Positions 1 through 11,275 of a stretch of 64,000 bases of DNA are shown in pieces. Origin of the DNA: Agrostemma githago (lineage: Eukaryota; Streptophyta; Magnoliopsida; Caryophyllales; Caryophyllaceae); contig OY288261.1 of the NCBI GenBank assembly GCA_958450325.1, positions 13,505,277 through 13,569,276 on the forward strand, read 5' to 3'. The notes beneath the pieces were generated by a model, which had not been told where the DNA came from, made no database searches, and was given only the letters and a program-made list of their open reading frames with translations. A program made the translations under genes and the position numbers. How positions within the stretch are numbered: position 1 is the stretch's first letter; each line of letters begins with the position of its first letter.

Positions 1-1140
1 TTCTGTGAAGGGTCCATCCCGAACGGGACCAACTCATCCCGAACGGGATGAGCCCAGTTCAGGCCGCACTCCTTTCTTTCTTCTCCTTCATTCTTGTACC
101 CATATATATACCCTTCCTCTTGTAATCTGATGATATGCACTTCATTAGACTAAACCCTAGATTATTTTAGCATAGATTAGCATATATTAGTGTAGATTAG
201 TCGGTAATTAGTCTTTAATCTTAGATTAGTGCTTGTAATTTGGGAATTCCTCAAGATCTCCACCAAGCTTGACAAACTTGGATGTTTGTTTTGGGTTCTT
301 CCATTTATGCAAGTTTCATTCTTCCTTTCATTTCTAGTTTGGTATAATCTTCTTTTCTCTTCTCTTAATCTTTGTTTTATCATTAAAGTTTGATTCTTTG
401 TTCTTGTTATTGTTCATAGTTCATAGTTCTTGTTAGTTTCTTCATGATTGCTTTGATTTCTCTTTGTAGTGTTAGTTTTAGATTAGATATGTTAGAGTAG
501 ATCTTTGCTAGGGTTAGTAAGGTGATTAGGGTGTTAATTGGATGATTAAGGGATTGTTGGAGATGTTGGCGGAAGATTTGGGTTTCCCCTTAGTTTGATG
601 CATATCACATGTTTGTCGAAATGCTTGAGTGACTAGTATGTGCATATGCTTGTTTTCCTTGCTTTTCTCTTGTGGGTGATAGTTTGTTTGTGGGTTCGAT
701 TCCCTCATTAAGTTGCGAGAGCCCGGTGAGGAGGACCCCTAGGTCGGTCTAAGTTGCGAGAGCCCGGATGCGACCTAGGCCTATAGCATGCTAGTACTCC
801 GTTTGTCGTTTGTGTCGCCAAGGTGGGTTTTAGGATGAACCTCTAGGTGAGTCTAAGTTGCGAGAGCCCGGGCATTACCTAGATTACCCTACTACCTCCT
901 TCACTCTAGTTCTCCCTTGACCATTCCATTACCCCTTTGACCCCGACCTAATCCTAGCCCGTTTCCTTTGATTGTTTTCTTGCTTTAGACCTAGCTTAGT
1001 CTTAGCCTCCTCCCCTTAGAATAGCTCGTCTCGAACATAGTCCTAAACCGTAGCATACCTTAGTCCATCCTCCCGTCCCTGTGGATTCAACCCGACTTAC
1101 CCTAGCTACCCACTAGGTATAGCCGGTTTTATTTGACGGT
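1..1140 (+). mobile_element. LTR-like / untranslated retroelement DNA
   Basis: Non-coding DNA with LTR character. There is a TATA stretch near 103-112, a leader-like CT/AT-rich segment, and near 1079 the phrase CCTGTGGATTCAACCC, which resembles the 3' part of many plant gypsy LTRs. The word AAGTTGCGAGAGCCCGG occurs three times (about 710, 750 and 852). The retrotransposon pol frame starts abruptly at about 1140, so this may be a solo LTR or the 3' end of another element inserted into it. The termini are outside the window or unresolved, and no real ORF is present. Confidence 0.45.
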
Positions 1141-1144
1141 TGGG

Positions 1145-2322
1145 ATTCACGACAAATCCCTCCCATCAGTTCGTATAGACGACGGGCAGTTGTACAAAAA
1201 GACGATACAGGGAGCTCTCCTCCTGTGTATCGACAAAATACAAGCCGAAAAGGTTATGGCCGAGGTACACGATGGTGAAAACGGTCCACATATGAATGCC
1301 CATATGTTAGCCCGGAAAATCATGAGGCTTGGATACTATTGGAACACCATGGAAACAGACTGTCAGTTATATGTCAAGCACTGTCAATAACTGCCAGATC
1401 TTTGCCAAGGTACAGCATATGCCATCTTCCCTATTATATACCATGACATCACCATGGCCATTTTCGACATGGGGTATTGACATAATTGGGAAGGTGCACC
1501 CTTCCGGGACGGGTGGTCATTGCTTCATTTTGGTGGCCATCGACTACTTCACCAAATGGGTCGAAGCCGAGTCATATCGTGTCTTGAACGCCAAGCACGT
1601 GGCCAAATTCATCCAGAACAAGATCATTTGCCAATATGGGATCCCACACGAGTTTATCAGTGATCACGGGACCCATTTTCAAGCTGAAACCGTTGCGCTG
1701 CTAGCAAAATACAAAATTCAGAGGCATATATCTTCACCTTACCGACCCCAAACAAATGGAGCGGTAGAAGCGGCTAATAAAACAATTGTCACCATACTTA
1801 AAAAGATGGCTGAGAATTATCGGGATTGGCCCGACAAAATACCTTTTGCTCTATGGGGGTACCGAACTTCAATTTCGCACTGCGACCGGAGCAACTCCAT
1901 ATTATCTGACATATGGAATGGAGGCGGTCCAACCAGTTGAACTAGAAGTGTCATCCCTCAGGATTTTACTTGAAAGCCAAGTACCTGAAGCAGATTGGGT
2001 CCAAGCCCGATACGATTCGCTAGTCCTTCTAGACGAACATCGATCCCGGGCCCTCAACAATATTCAAATATATCAAAAGAGGATCCAACGGGCTTTCAAT
2101 AAAAGAGTTAGGCCCCGAAACATCAAAAAAGGGGATTTGGTCCTGAAATCGGTTCGTGCCTTACTACCGGTTGACCCAAGAGGAAAATTCAAACCCAATT
2201 GGGCTGGGCCATACTTAGTCAAGAAGGTCCTATCCGGAGGAGCGGTGATGCTGACAGACCTAGACGGGAACGAGTTCGTCAACCCGACCACCTTGGACCA
2301 GTTGAAGCGCTACTACCCATAA
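1145..2322 (+). pseudogene. Integrase region of gypsy pol, two frameshifts
   Basis: Three overlapping frames together cover an integrase. The HHCC zinc-finger part lies at about 1133-1390 (H and C residues around GYYW). The DDE catalytic core is in a second frame at 1390-1880, with the three acids seen in GIDIIG, SDHGTHF and GAVEAANK. The C-terminal domain is in a third frame at about 1880-2322 and ends ...LDQLKRYYP. There is no chromodomain, as expected for the Tat lineage. Frame changes near 1388 and 1880-1890 inactivate it. The protein would insert element cDNA into chromosomes. Sequence upstream of the zinc finger is absent, so the polyprotein is cut by the left junction. Confidence 0.85.
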
Positions 2323-3499
2323 ACCCTATCTCAATGTCATTTGCAAAAAGTTTATAAAAATTTGTCTTTTTATAAATTTTCAAAAAACAATTTAGACAAG
2401 TCAATGAGCTAATTAATTATTCTACTGTCGCGCATCTCGAATTAATAATCTTGATGTATTTCATTGCAAAAATCATACTTTTGAACTACATTTGGTTTGA
2501 TTCCGCTAATTGTGGATACGTAGGCAACCCCTCAAAAGTGTACAACCACTGAAATAAAGAAAAGATGGGAACGGTATTCAATAATATGCCTTTTATTAAA
2601 AGTCTCGATAAACTCGGGAATTACAAAAAAAAAAAAAAAAAACGCTGGAATCGGCAAACATACAAAAAATCACACCACAAAAAAAATATAGTAATAATAT
2701 TCAAATAATAAAGCAAAGGAGACTAATAGTTGGCCATCTTGCCCTTCCCTTTATCCTTTGGGTCGCGGGGAGCCCGAGGTCGCCGGGGCGGGGGCGAACG
2801 TTCCCGAATTACGAGGGGAACCTCCTTAGCTCGAACTCTTTTCTTCGACAGCGGGTCTTCTGCTATCGTCTTCGGTCCAAGTCGAGCCCGCACATGCTCG
2901 GGTAGACTATCTCGTGGGCCAAGTTGGTCCTGAACTGCCAGTCTTGGGCCAAGTCTCCTTTCCAAGTCCGTCTGGGGGCTCACTTTCCCCCAAGCACCTC
3001 TAGCACTGGACCCTTCAGCTTGAGTCTTAGTTTTCTTTTTCTAACCTGACATTAGTCGGACCAGAGTAGCCGGAGTGTCACCTAAGAATCCCCTGTTGTC
3101 TTTAGCTTGCTCCCTTCGCAGCAGGTCGAAAGCTTCATCAACCTTCAAAGCAGCCCGGGCTTTGGCATCACCTGCTTTAGTCCACTTCACATAGGAGTTC
3201 GAGACCCAAATTGAGTGGCGAGATTTGGGAATAGGCCAGGTGTGCCGGGTGTACCACCTTTGCATCCAAGTGTCGCACATCACATCGGTCAGTTGGGGAG
3301 GATCACTCACAACTGCTTCAACTTCTGGGATTCGCTGGGTCCATCCATACTGCCTTAGTATGCGATCCGGAGAGATGAACTGTCTGCCTGAAAGACAAGA
3401 TTACTTGGTAACGAGCCTTATCCCTCGGGTCCAAACCTGTCCAAACGTAGATGGGCGACCACCACTACAAGAGTTTAAGTTTGGGGCGACTGAGCTTAG

Positions 3500-3775
3500 C
3501 TACAGTCATCTGTAGCTAAAAAGAGACGCGCGACTGTTAACAGTCGCTAAGCGGCTGTCGCTACAGTTAGTCACATCTAACGACTTATTTCAGTCGCTAA
3601 AACAGACGCGCGACTGATTTCAGTCGCTAGGTCCTCAATTTAGCGACTGATTTCAGTCGCTAAGGGCGTCAGTTAGCGACTGAAATCAGTAGCTAAATTT
3701 TCTATTTAGCGACTGATTTCAGTCGCTAAATAGAAAATTTAGCTACTGATTTCAGTCGCTAAAGTGCCTGAAATA
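3500..3775. repeat. CACTA subterminal repeats, left end
   Basis: Multiple copies of TTAGCGACTG and its complement CAGTCGCTAA, often as facing pairs (e.g. around 3640-3665 and 3700-3735). Such arrays are the binding sites of the TNP1-type protein in En/Spm elements. They recur at the right end. Confidence 0.85.
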
Positions 3776-4044
3776 GACCGATTATAATTATTATTATTCT
3801 AGCCAAAATCTGCGCAATAAAACAAACCAACAACCACAATACATCCCAAACATCATTCCAAACGTTGTTCCAAACGTTACGCAAGCTTCACACTCCAAAA
3901 TGGGCGACCAAGTACGCAACCGTCGTGAATACACTAAATTAAAAGTGTTGTTACAGACTGTTTTTTCAACAAGCATTCAGAAACTACAAACTGTTTTCAA
4001 TTACTCACCTAACAGGGAAACTAGCTGACGCACCACTACCACCC

Positions 4045-5567
4045 CCATTGAAGGGGTCTCTAGGATCCGGGGGTCGGGGAATGGGACCGGAGTTACAGCT
4101 ATACTGCTCCATGCTCCTAAGGCGATGTAGCTCTTGCAGAATTTGCAGGTTAACTGACTACTGCATCTTCAACCTCTCATCCTGTTCCTTCAGCTTCTCG
4201 GCCATAGCCTCCCCTCGCGCCCTTTCCTCCTGCAGTTCCGACCTCATCTCAGCCATTTCGGATGGTACACAGTCCGTCGAGGTCGCATGGGCCCCCCGAA
4301 CATTGGGTGGTGTCCAGTACAGGGAATGAGCGTTCCGTACCGTACACCGCTCCCTTGCAGTATCCCTCCGCGACTCTGAACCAAATCGTGCTCGGGTCCA
4401 CACCTTCATTCTCGGGCGCTCTAGTGGCATCCAAATACGACGTCTGAAAGAAATTGAAGTCATGATTAGGTGGGTTGTGTGAAGAAAAAAAAAGTAACAA
4501 AATCTTATGTTTGAAACTTACCCAAGTGTCCATATCCTTCTTCGTGGCGAATGTTCGACCCTCAGTATCGTCCCCCTTGCTCTTCATGTCGAGAAATAGC
4601 TGCACAGGCGGAGGGAATTCTCTGGTTTTCTTCTTTACCTGTTGACAGTACATGTACATTTCTCATTTATATTTATAATGAAAACATTAAATAAGAATCC
4701 AAAATAAAAATCAAAGGTAGGGAAATACTAACACTCATGGCCCGCTAGTGCATCGACTGCGACCCATCGTAGTGGGTGCGCTCCGCCACCACCTCGGGGT
4801 CCCCTCCCCGCCTCTTGTTCTTTTTCGCCTGGACGGATCTTTTAATGAACTTCGGGTCGGACCGGACTGTTCTGAACTGTTGGATGGCGTCACCTACAAT
4901 TTATACACTTTGAGATCAATAAGTATTCATTCGATATATACAACTTTCTATTCAAGTACTAACACTAATTGAGTAATCGAACCTTTAAGGTGTTTCTGTA
5001 ACTTTTCATCGCTTGCCATCTTATACATCATGTCTCTAAATCTGTCGACCGCGACATCAATGTATCGGTCTCTCACAGCCACCTCGAGACCCTCATTGTA
5101 GAAGTGTTTCAACTGCAAGATCGTTTGTCGTCATTGTAATAGTAATCTGTAAACAGTAACAGATAATTAATAAAAATCAGAAATTGGTGTACCTTGAAGT
5201 TGGCAAACCACTTCTCCCGTTGCCACACAGGCACCTTCGTCCAACTCGTGCAGTAGGTAGTCCACTCCTTCATGAAGCTATCCTTCACACCAGTGATCAC
5301 CGCACGAGTACGAAACCTACACCAAAGAGTAAAATAAGATGATGTCTCACCAAAAAAAGGAAATATAATGTCTCACCATGTCCTCTCCGGGCTAATAATC
5401 AGGCGTCCGTCGTCTGTATACTGAAGCTGTTGTTGCTGTTGTTCCGGTTGCCCATCGTCGTTCACCTCCTCCTCATTCTCCGCCTCTTGATCCTCCTCCC
5501 GCCGGTTCTCCTCCTGGTCCTCCTGCTGCTGGGACCCCCTTGTTGCTGTTGCTGCTCCCACTACCAT
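4045..5567 (-). pseudogene. TNP1-like (Ptta/En/Spm-type) transposase gene, broken
   Basis: Exon-like blocks on the minus strand run as follows. 5567-5380 is Q/E-rich and ends GRLIISPERTW before a GTGAG donor. 5310-5195 contains MKEWTTYCTSWTKVPVWQREKWFANFK. 4650-4525 contains ATKKDMDTW. 4443-4158 contains STIWFRVAEGYCKGAVYG followed by a coiled-coil tail rich in E and R. The tail lies in a different frame from the VYG block, so there is a 1-nt frameshift near 4340-4370. The protein would bind subterminal repeats. Confidence 0.7.
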
Positions 5568-6118
5568 AACGAAGTCAGCTGCCCAACGTCATATCTGCAG
5601 ACATATAATAGTAGAAAGTTAGAAATTGACATCATAATAATGCAGATTACTATGTACAAATAATATAACTTACTAAAACTATACCCTACTAACGTATCAA
5701 AAAAAGTTTTCGCTCGTGGGTTTGGCTCTTGTGGGGTTGGTTGGTCATCGTTAGTGTACATGCTCTCATCATTGAACAAATTGCACTCAACCACATCAAC
5801 AATCATTCCTCTCACCCCGCCCTCATTCTGATCCACCTCAGATTCCTCAAAAGCAGACGTCTCACCATGACAAATCCAATAATAATAATTTGGGCTAAAC
5901 CCATTTGAGATAATATGTTCCTTAATCAGAATATCGTCCAAGAATTTGAGGTTCTTACATTTCAAACAAGGACACCTAAATCTATCCTCTGACGCGTATT
6001 CGGGATGGGTTTTAGCGAACTCAAGAAAACTATTAACACCCTCTAAAAATTCCGTTCTGGGACGTCGTCTCTTATATAATCTTTCCTCATACATCCGTTT
6101 TCGTTCCTGTCGCTTCAT
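5561..6118 (-). pseudogene. TNP2 N-terminal (transposase-associated domain) remnant
   Basis: The ATG at 6118 opens MKRQERKRMYEERLYKRRR. The transposase-associated domain follows: FLEGVNSFLEFAKTHPEY, then the zinc-type spacing CPCLKCKN, then GFSPNYYYWICHGE. This is the conserved N-terminus of plant CACTA TNP2. The frame runs on through an acidic linker to NPRAKTFFDTLV and then loses homology. The DDE catalytic domain that normally follows is absent, replaced within ~150 bp by the TNP1-like gene. Confidence 0.8.
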
Positions 6119-6684
6119 TTTTTTATCTAAAAAAATTGAGACAATAACCACATACAAATTATTTCCTCTTAAGTAATTTACTAATATATACACACTACTC
6201 ACATATTTCGTAAAATTCACAATTCACCTAAACATAGTACTATTTGCACCTAATCCATCCATAATTACATCACTAAATCGACATAATTGTATTTCCACTT
6301 TCAATTTCCTAACACATCAAAACAACCCAATTCATTCAAATACTCAATCATAAACCCTAATTTTATACTAACAATCTACCTATTTCAAATTGGGGAACCT
6401 ATTGGGCGATTAACATTCTAACTACACTAAATATTCCGACAACTAAAAAACTATCCAACCCAATATCTAATTTATTTATATCTATAAAAACAGAAATTAA
6501 CAAATAATCGAAACTAAATATAGATAGATAAACATACCTTAAGGAAAATGAGAGAATCGAAGAAGGAATTAAGAGGGAAGGAGGAGGCTCGAGTTTTAGA
6601 GAGAAGGGAGACGGATTTTAGAGAGAGGGATGAAATGAGAGAATGAGACGGGGGAGGGGGGCTGCTGTTTGATTTAAAAAAATT

Positions 6685-6918
6685 ACGACTTTTAGCGACA
6701 GATATCTGTCGCGCGTCTTTTTTTTAGCTACAAGTATCTGTCGCTAATATCCTCCTTTGCGACTGAAATCTGTCGCTAAGTAACTGATTTAGCGACAGAT
6801 TTCTGTCGCTAAGGAATTTTTTTTTTTAAAATCCGTCTCCTTGTCCAGCGACTAATATCCGTCGCGCGTTGTACTTTCAGTCGCTAAATAAGCGACTGAA
6901 TTTTTCAGTCGCGCGTTG
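6685..6918. repeat. CACTA subterminal repeats, right end
   Basis: Copies of TTAGCGACAGAT, CTGTCGCTAA and CAGTCGCTAA match the left-end set, with a GACTG/GACAG difference. They are consistent with transposase-binding arrays. Confidence 0.85.
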
Positions 6919-7185
6919 GTAGTAGCTACATGGAGTATTTCTTATAGTGCACGGCACTACCCATCGAATCAGCGGGCCCCCATGGAATGATAACACTTCG
7001 TCCCAATACTTCTGAGTAATTTGGCGAGAAAAATCGATAGCCCGCCTCCTTGTCATCACTTGGTTATGGTATTAGTTGCTCGCGTCAAGGGGAGTATCTA
7101 TCACCGATAGCCTCTCATATAGCCAAATCTGAAAAAGGGAAACAAAATATGAGTTTCCGAGACAAAATAGGTGTCCGCCTAAGGG

Positions 7186-7294
7186 CACTCGATCGAGTGC
7201 CTAGGGGTCACTCGATCGAGTGGTACCGCTAAACGCGGACATGGGGCTTTTTACGAGGGCACTCGATCGAGTGCCAGGGTGACTCGATCGAGTG
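7186..7294. repeat. Paired 14-bp palindromes in the antisense-ORF intron
   Basis: CACTCGATCGAGTG occurs at 7186, 7209 and 7260, with GACTCGATCGAGTG at 7281. Pair periods are 23 bp and 21 bp, and the pairs start 74 bp apart. All lie inside the 246-bp intron 7129-7374. Confidence 0.9.
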
Positions 7295-8108
7295 TCCACT
7301 GCAGCAGAGAAATCGCGAAAAAAAATCAAAAATCAAAAATCGAGAAAAATAAAATCGAGGGAAAATCCGATTACCTGCAGCAAACGGGTGCTCCCGGTCA
7401 GACGAATCGATGAATCCCTCTTACGGTTGTCCAAGCCCTGGATGATTTCGCCCGTGATCATCCAAGCCGGGCTGTGCTCGGTCTCCATCAGATCGACCAC
7501 AGTGAGAAGACGGGCATTACCCATGCATGACAATAAGTCCATAGGACCTTCAAAAGCGTAAACGTGAAGCATGCAAAAAGAAAAGGCCCTACGGCTATGA
7601 ATAGGTCTCACCCGGACATCGTGAGGATTCATGAATTTCTCAGCCAAGTCGATCAGAGAAATATTACCGTCCTCCATCATGCGAGATACTTCATTGTGGG
7701 AAAGCCCTAAAAATTCTCGAAGCTTCTTCCTCGGGTCATAAACCGAATATGCGACGGCAGGGCGAAGTATCGGGTTCCATCCTCCCACAGCAGCAATCTC
7801 CTTAGGTAAAGGGTAGACTTCGCCCCGAGGAAAGGCAAAGACATGATATATGTCGTCCCAATAAGACAAACAAGCATCCAGAAAATAGCGATCAACCTGC
7901 ATCTGACGGAATGTATACAACTGAGTAATACTCGTCTGGTTCAAAGTCACTCTATCCGTGTCCCTAAAACGTCGGGACCACTCTTGCAACATAGCGGTCA
8001 ACCTGTCGATTTCCATGGCTAATTTTCTTGAAAGGAATAAAGAGACTTTCTTTTTGAGAAGGGATGAATTATGAGAAGGTTGTGAGGAAAATCAAAGACA
8101 AGGGAGGG

Positions 8109-8118
8109 CTATATATAG
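8109..8118 (-). promoter_or_regulatory. TATA box of the antisense ORF
   Basis: CTATATATAG on the minus strand lies about 93-100 bp upstream of the ATG at 8016, a normal plant TATA-to-ATG distance. The surrounding sequence is not otherwise AT-alternating. It suggests the antisense ORF is transcribed from its own promoter rather than from the LTR. Confidence 0.5.
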
Positions 8119-9100
8119 CATCAACCTTACAAACCTCTTTCCATATCACTTTTCCATGAAAAGTTTCCTAATTCTAAACGGAATCAACCCACAAGCCTAG
8201 TCCCGATACTAGCACGGATTTAGTCATCCCGAACTTTCCTAAATTTCCTTAAGAGTCAAAGATTTTCAAGGATTCAAATTTCTCAAGATTCCAAATTCAA
8301 AAAAAAATCGAAAATCTCGAAAATTTTCAAAAATTCATAAATTTCAAAAATTCATTTTTCCTCAGCGCAAGTCATATTTGTTTCACCTACGTGTTGCATG
8401 CAAATTTTATGTAACCTATACAGGTACAATTTAGGACCGCGCAATTCACATACCTCCCCAACGGAAAGCCCAAGGCGACATTTTTCACGGGATGGGCCCA
8501 TATACAGGCGCACCTGGGACTTACGCGACAAGTCCAAGTTCCCCACGGAGTGTTATCATCAGCTCAGGTATGACTTCTATCTTATGGCTGGCGAGCCCTT
8601 CACGCAAGTCCAATGGACTATAAGCGACCCGATCGGAAGTCTACCAGGTCTTAGTTGGCTTGGTAGCTACTCTGACTTTCGCCCTGTCCAAGCCTCAGTC
8701 AGAGTGGGGGCTCTGTAGATACCCACATTTTGACTGCCAGGTGTCTATAGCAGTTTCCGAAAAACACCCGATGATGATCGGACGCTAACGTGTTTCTACG
8801 CGCTCGGATATGGGCTCAAAACCATTAGTTGCTGGCTAATGCACTTACGGAGTACAAATCTCACAAAACTAACCTCAAATTCAGGCTCAGTGGGTCGTTT
8901 CCAATCAAACAAGACTAATTTGGGTCAAAACCGGCACCGGAAATAAAACCGACTTTTAGCGATTGGGTCAACCCCAGTCAAAGTCGTTTCCGAGACATAC
9001 CAAACAGCCATTCAAGCATCAAAAACCCAGCCCAAATACAAAAACCCATAAGATACCCAAAGCCACGGTCCAAAAGCTGACCTGCGCACTCCAGCTAAGC

Positions 9101-9206
9101 CACTCGATCGAGTGCTCAGCCCACTCGATCGAGTGGGCCCTCCTTCAAGCCCGACTGCAGGCGCACTGGGCCACTCGACCAAGTCAGCCAGTTACTCGGT
9201 CGAGTA
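9101..9206. repeat. Paired palindromes in LTR, cluster 2
   Basis: Copies start at 9101 and 9122 (21 bp apart), then 9172 (degenerate, CACTCGACCAAGTC) and 9193 (21 bp apart). The two pairs start 71 bp apart. The cluster sits just upstream of the LTR TATA box at 9235. Confidence 0.9.
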
Positions 9207-9234
9207 ACCCTAGCCGAGGGTACATAGCCTAGCC

Positions 9235-9242
9235 TATATATA
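9235..9242 (+). promoter_or_regulatory. LTR TATA box
   Basis: TATATATA in the context GCCTATATATACACCCC, a usual plant LTR U3 promoter. It is 520 bp into the LTR and 29 bp after the last palindrome of cluster 2. Confidence 0.6.
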
Positions 9243-10267
9243 CACCCCCATGCACACACTTCAACACACTTTTGATCATCTTTTTTCACCCTAATCAAAC
9301 CCTAATACTACACTAGCAAACTCTAACCCTAGCTTAGGAGACAAACCCTAAACCACCACAACTCGACTTACATCTCGATACTCCCGTGCTAGCCACAACT
9401 ACGAGTCCCGTCCGAGAACAAGAACATGTAGGTTGAGGGTGCAAAACCCGTTCTCTTTCCTTCTCCTCTCTCTCTCGCGTCGTCTTCCTCTTTCTCTCCG
9501 TTTTTTTATTTATTTATTTAATTATCACATCTGTAATATCGATAATATAATTAGTATAAAACACTAAAGTATTCATTGATTCGTGTCGAGCGAGAGTGAT
9601 GGTGGGATAAGGAAACCCAAATATACAAGAGTATTGCACTCAGCGTTGTTAGTCGCTTATCCCATCACCCCACTTGCTTGATTGTTGAGGCAAATTAACA
9701 TCAACCATAATTTTCTTATTTTGTCATTATTATCGCAATTTCCATCAATTCTAAGACCTTTTTTAAAAACAAATTCTTTTTTTAAGGGTCGAACCCCGTT
9801 GATGCGGATCCGACATCAAACAATTCGTAAGAATTAATTATGATGTCGGGATGCGGAGGGAATCAAGTCGAGTTTATTTAATTCAAGTGTCGATCTTTTA
9901 GATTCGATACCAATTTCGTAATTGGAGGTTGAATCTAACGATCTAGTCAAATAAATTAACTAGCGCGATTTTCGTTGATGCTAATATGAATGTCCTCTAA
10001 TTCAATCGAATTAATCATGACATTAACAAACGCGGAGAAAATTTATATCGTGCTAGTTAACTTAAAATGACTTATGGCTTTTTCTTCAAATTTCACTCTA
10101 GTATTCGATACCGCTTCAATAAGCGGATATCGGGCACGACGAGAATCATAGATATAATTGGACATAAATTATACAATATTTATGCCCAATTCATCGAATC
10201 ATCAAAATCAAAAGCAATTTCGAAACCGATAACGAGTTGCAAAACGAACCCTAGTTCGTACAAGGGG

Positions 10268-10489
10268 CACTCGACTGAGTGCCTAGCCCACTCGGTCGAG
10301 TGGCACCCCAAAAATCGAGACAGAAAGGGTTTTTCGACCTCCACTCGGTCGAGTCTCGCAGTGACTCGATTGAGTGGCAACGTACTCGGTCGAGTTCGTC
10401 AATAACTCGACCGAGTAAGGTCCAAAATCAGGGACAGAACCCTTTCCAGGGGTCCACTCGGTCGAGTCTCGCAATGACTCGGTCGAGTG
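10268..10489. repeat. Paired palindromes in LTR, cluster 3 (four pairs)
   Basis: Starts are 10268/10289, 10342/10363, 10383/10404 and 10455/10476, each pair exactly 21 bp apart. The core is CGRTCG or CGACCG, flanked by ACT and AGT. Spacings between pairs are 74, 41 and 72 bp. Many copies carry G/A changes at the centre that keep or nearly keep the palindrome. Confidence 0.9.
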
Positions 10490-11275
10490 GCCCCTTATCA
10501 CGACAACACCGTGAGTCTTACATCCTTTTTCTAGTCTCGATAATGTTTTTTTTTGTGACTTAGGTCAACACGTGTCAATCAATCACGTGGAATATCATTT
10601 TTCAAAAACCATACGGCATCTTATTTACATCATTCTATATTTGCGCAAACCGTTAATATCGTCATACCGTTACTAACCGTTTGTTCTTTTGTCGATTTAA
10701 TTCTCGTTTATTTTATTGCACTAAAATGAACCCGCATGCTAAAATACAATTTTGACATTAATTTTAGTTGCATTAAATTGACATAGAAACTCATTCAATT
10801 CCTCACATGCTTAGGGAAAACAATGTTTGCATAAGCATTCTCATCGTTCAACTAACGCGCGTATTCAAAAATCATTTGATATCTTAGTAGAGGCCGCTAA
10901 TGTGCGGGCGGGGTTGGGTGTCCTTTGTGGGCTTCCCAACACGTACCCTCACCCCTTACTCAGAACCTCGGTTTCCGGATGCCCGAAACCGTTGGCGCAC
11001 GAGAGTCATTCTATACACGATAACCGGTAGTGACGGTATCGGTATCGCAATGCAAAGGGACGAACCCCATAAACTCTGACATCGGAAATGGGTCATACTT
11101 TGTGCATGGCCCACTACGACATAGAGTTGGTTCAAATGGGTCCGAACTCCCACAAAGTTCGGTGGCGACTCCACTTCGATTTAAATTTCAATTCGATCCA
11201 TTCTCATATGGAGATTCATTCGCCTCCCCAAATCCGCGCGTGGCCGCGTCGGGGTGGACCTATGTCATGTCCACA

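Larger units (their letters stand above)
3463..6949 (-). mobile_element. CACTA (En/Spm) transposon, non-autonomous, 3-bp TSD CAC
   Basis: The left end reads CACTACAAGAG (3463) and the right end CTTATAGTG (to 6949). The flanks are CAC at 3460-3462 and CAC at 6950-6952, the 3-bp duplication expected of this superfamily. Removing the element restores the reading frame of the host antisense ORF. The genes read on the minus strand. The DDE transposase core of TNP2 is missing, so mobility would need a partner element. Subterminal repeats are at both ends. Confidence 0.92.
2723..8016 (-). pseudogene. Antisense extra ORF of Tat element (plant mobile domain / DUF7745-like), split by a CACTA element
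   Basis: Exon 1 is 8016-7375 (214 codons, phase 0; donor CTGCAG|GTAATC). A 246-bp intron follows (7129-7374), then exon 2 from 7128 (acceptor TTTTTCAG). Exon 2 is interrupted at 6949 by the CACTA transposon and resumes in frame at 3462. Motifs typical of the plant mobile / aminotransferase-like domain are visible: LSYWDDIYHVFAFPRGE, LLQ|IWLYERL and PDRILRQYGW. The C-terminal tail (2983-2723) is basic and proline-rich. Damage: an in-frame TAA at 7072-7074, a frame change near 3385-3405 where splice-like signals lie only ~17 nt apart, and a TAG at about 3041-3043. The function of this family in retrotransposons is unknown. A silencing-suppression or host-mimic role is speculation. Confidence 0.75.
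1145..11275 (+). mobile_element. Ty3/gypsy Tat-lineage (Ogre/Retand-type) retrotransposon, 5'-truncated in window
   Basis: Sense-strand integrase at the left is followed by a spacer with the phrase GGATACGTAGGCAACC (near 2514), which I associate with Tat elements. Then come a large antisense ORF (8016 to 2723), a purine-rich tract (8700-8711) and an LTR beginning TGTAGATACCC at 8714. An extra antisense ORF between pol and the 3' LTR is a known trait of some Tat-lineage elements. Gag, protease and RT are not in the window. The element carries a CACTA insertion at 3463-6949. The right end is placed at the CA of GTCCACA (11275). No 5-bp target duplication can be tested without the left end. Confidence 0.75.
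8714..11275 (+). mobile_element. 3' LTR of the Tat retrotransposon
   Basis: It begins TG (8714) directly after the purine tract AGAGTGGGGGCTC. A TATATATA box lies at 9235-9242, followed by a CA-rich start region. It is non-coding apart from chance ORFs. The phrase GGTGGCGACTCCAC (near 11160) resembles the distal part of Ogre-type LTRs. The end is proposed at CA 11274-11275. The implied length of 2562 bp is large but normal for this lineage. The right boundary is less certain than the left. Confidence 0.65.

Noticed and set aside
2730..2933. Plus-strand R/G/S-rich ORF
   Set aside because: Shadow of the antisense retrotransposon ORF's basic proline-rich tail.
7186..7294. CRISPR-like repeat-spacer array
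   Set aside because: The repeats are palindromic, unevenly spaced between pairs and lie in a plant retrotransposon; there are no cas genes and the host is a eukaryote.
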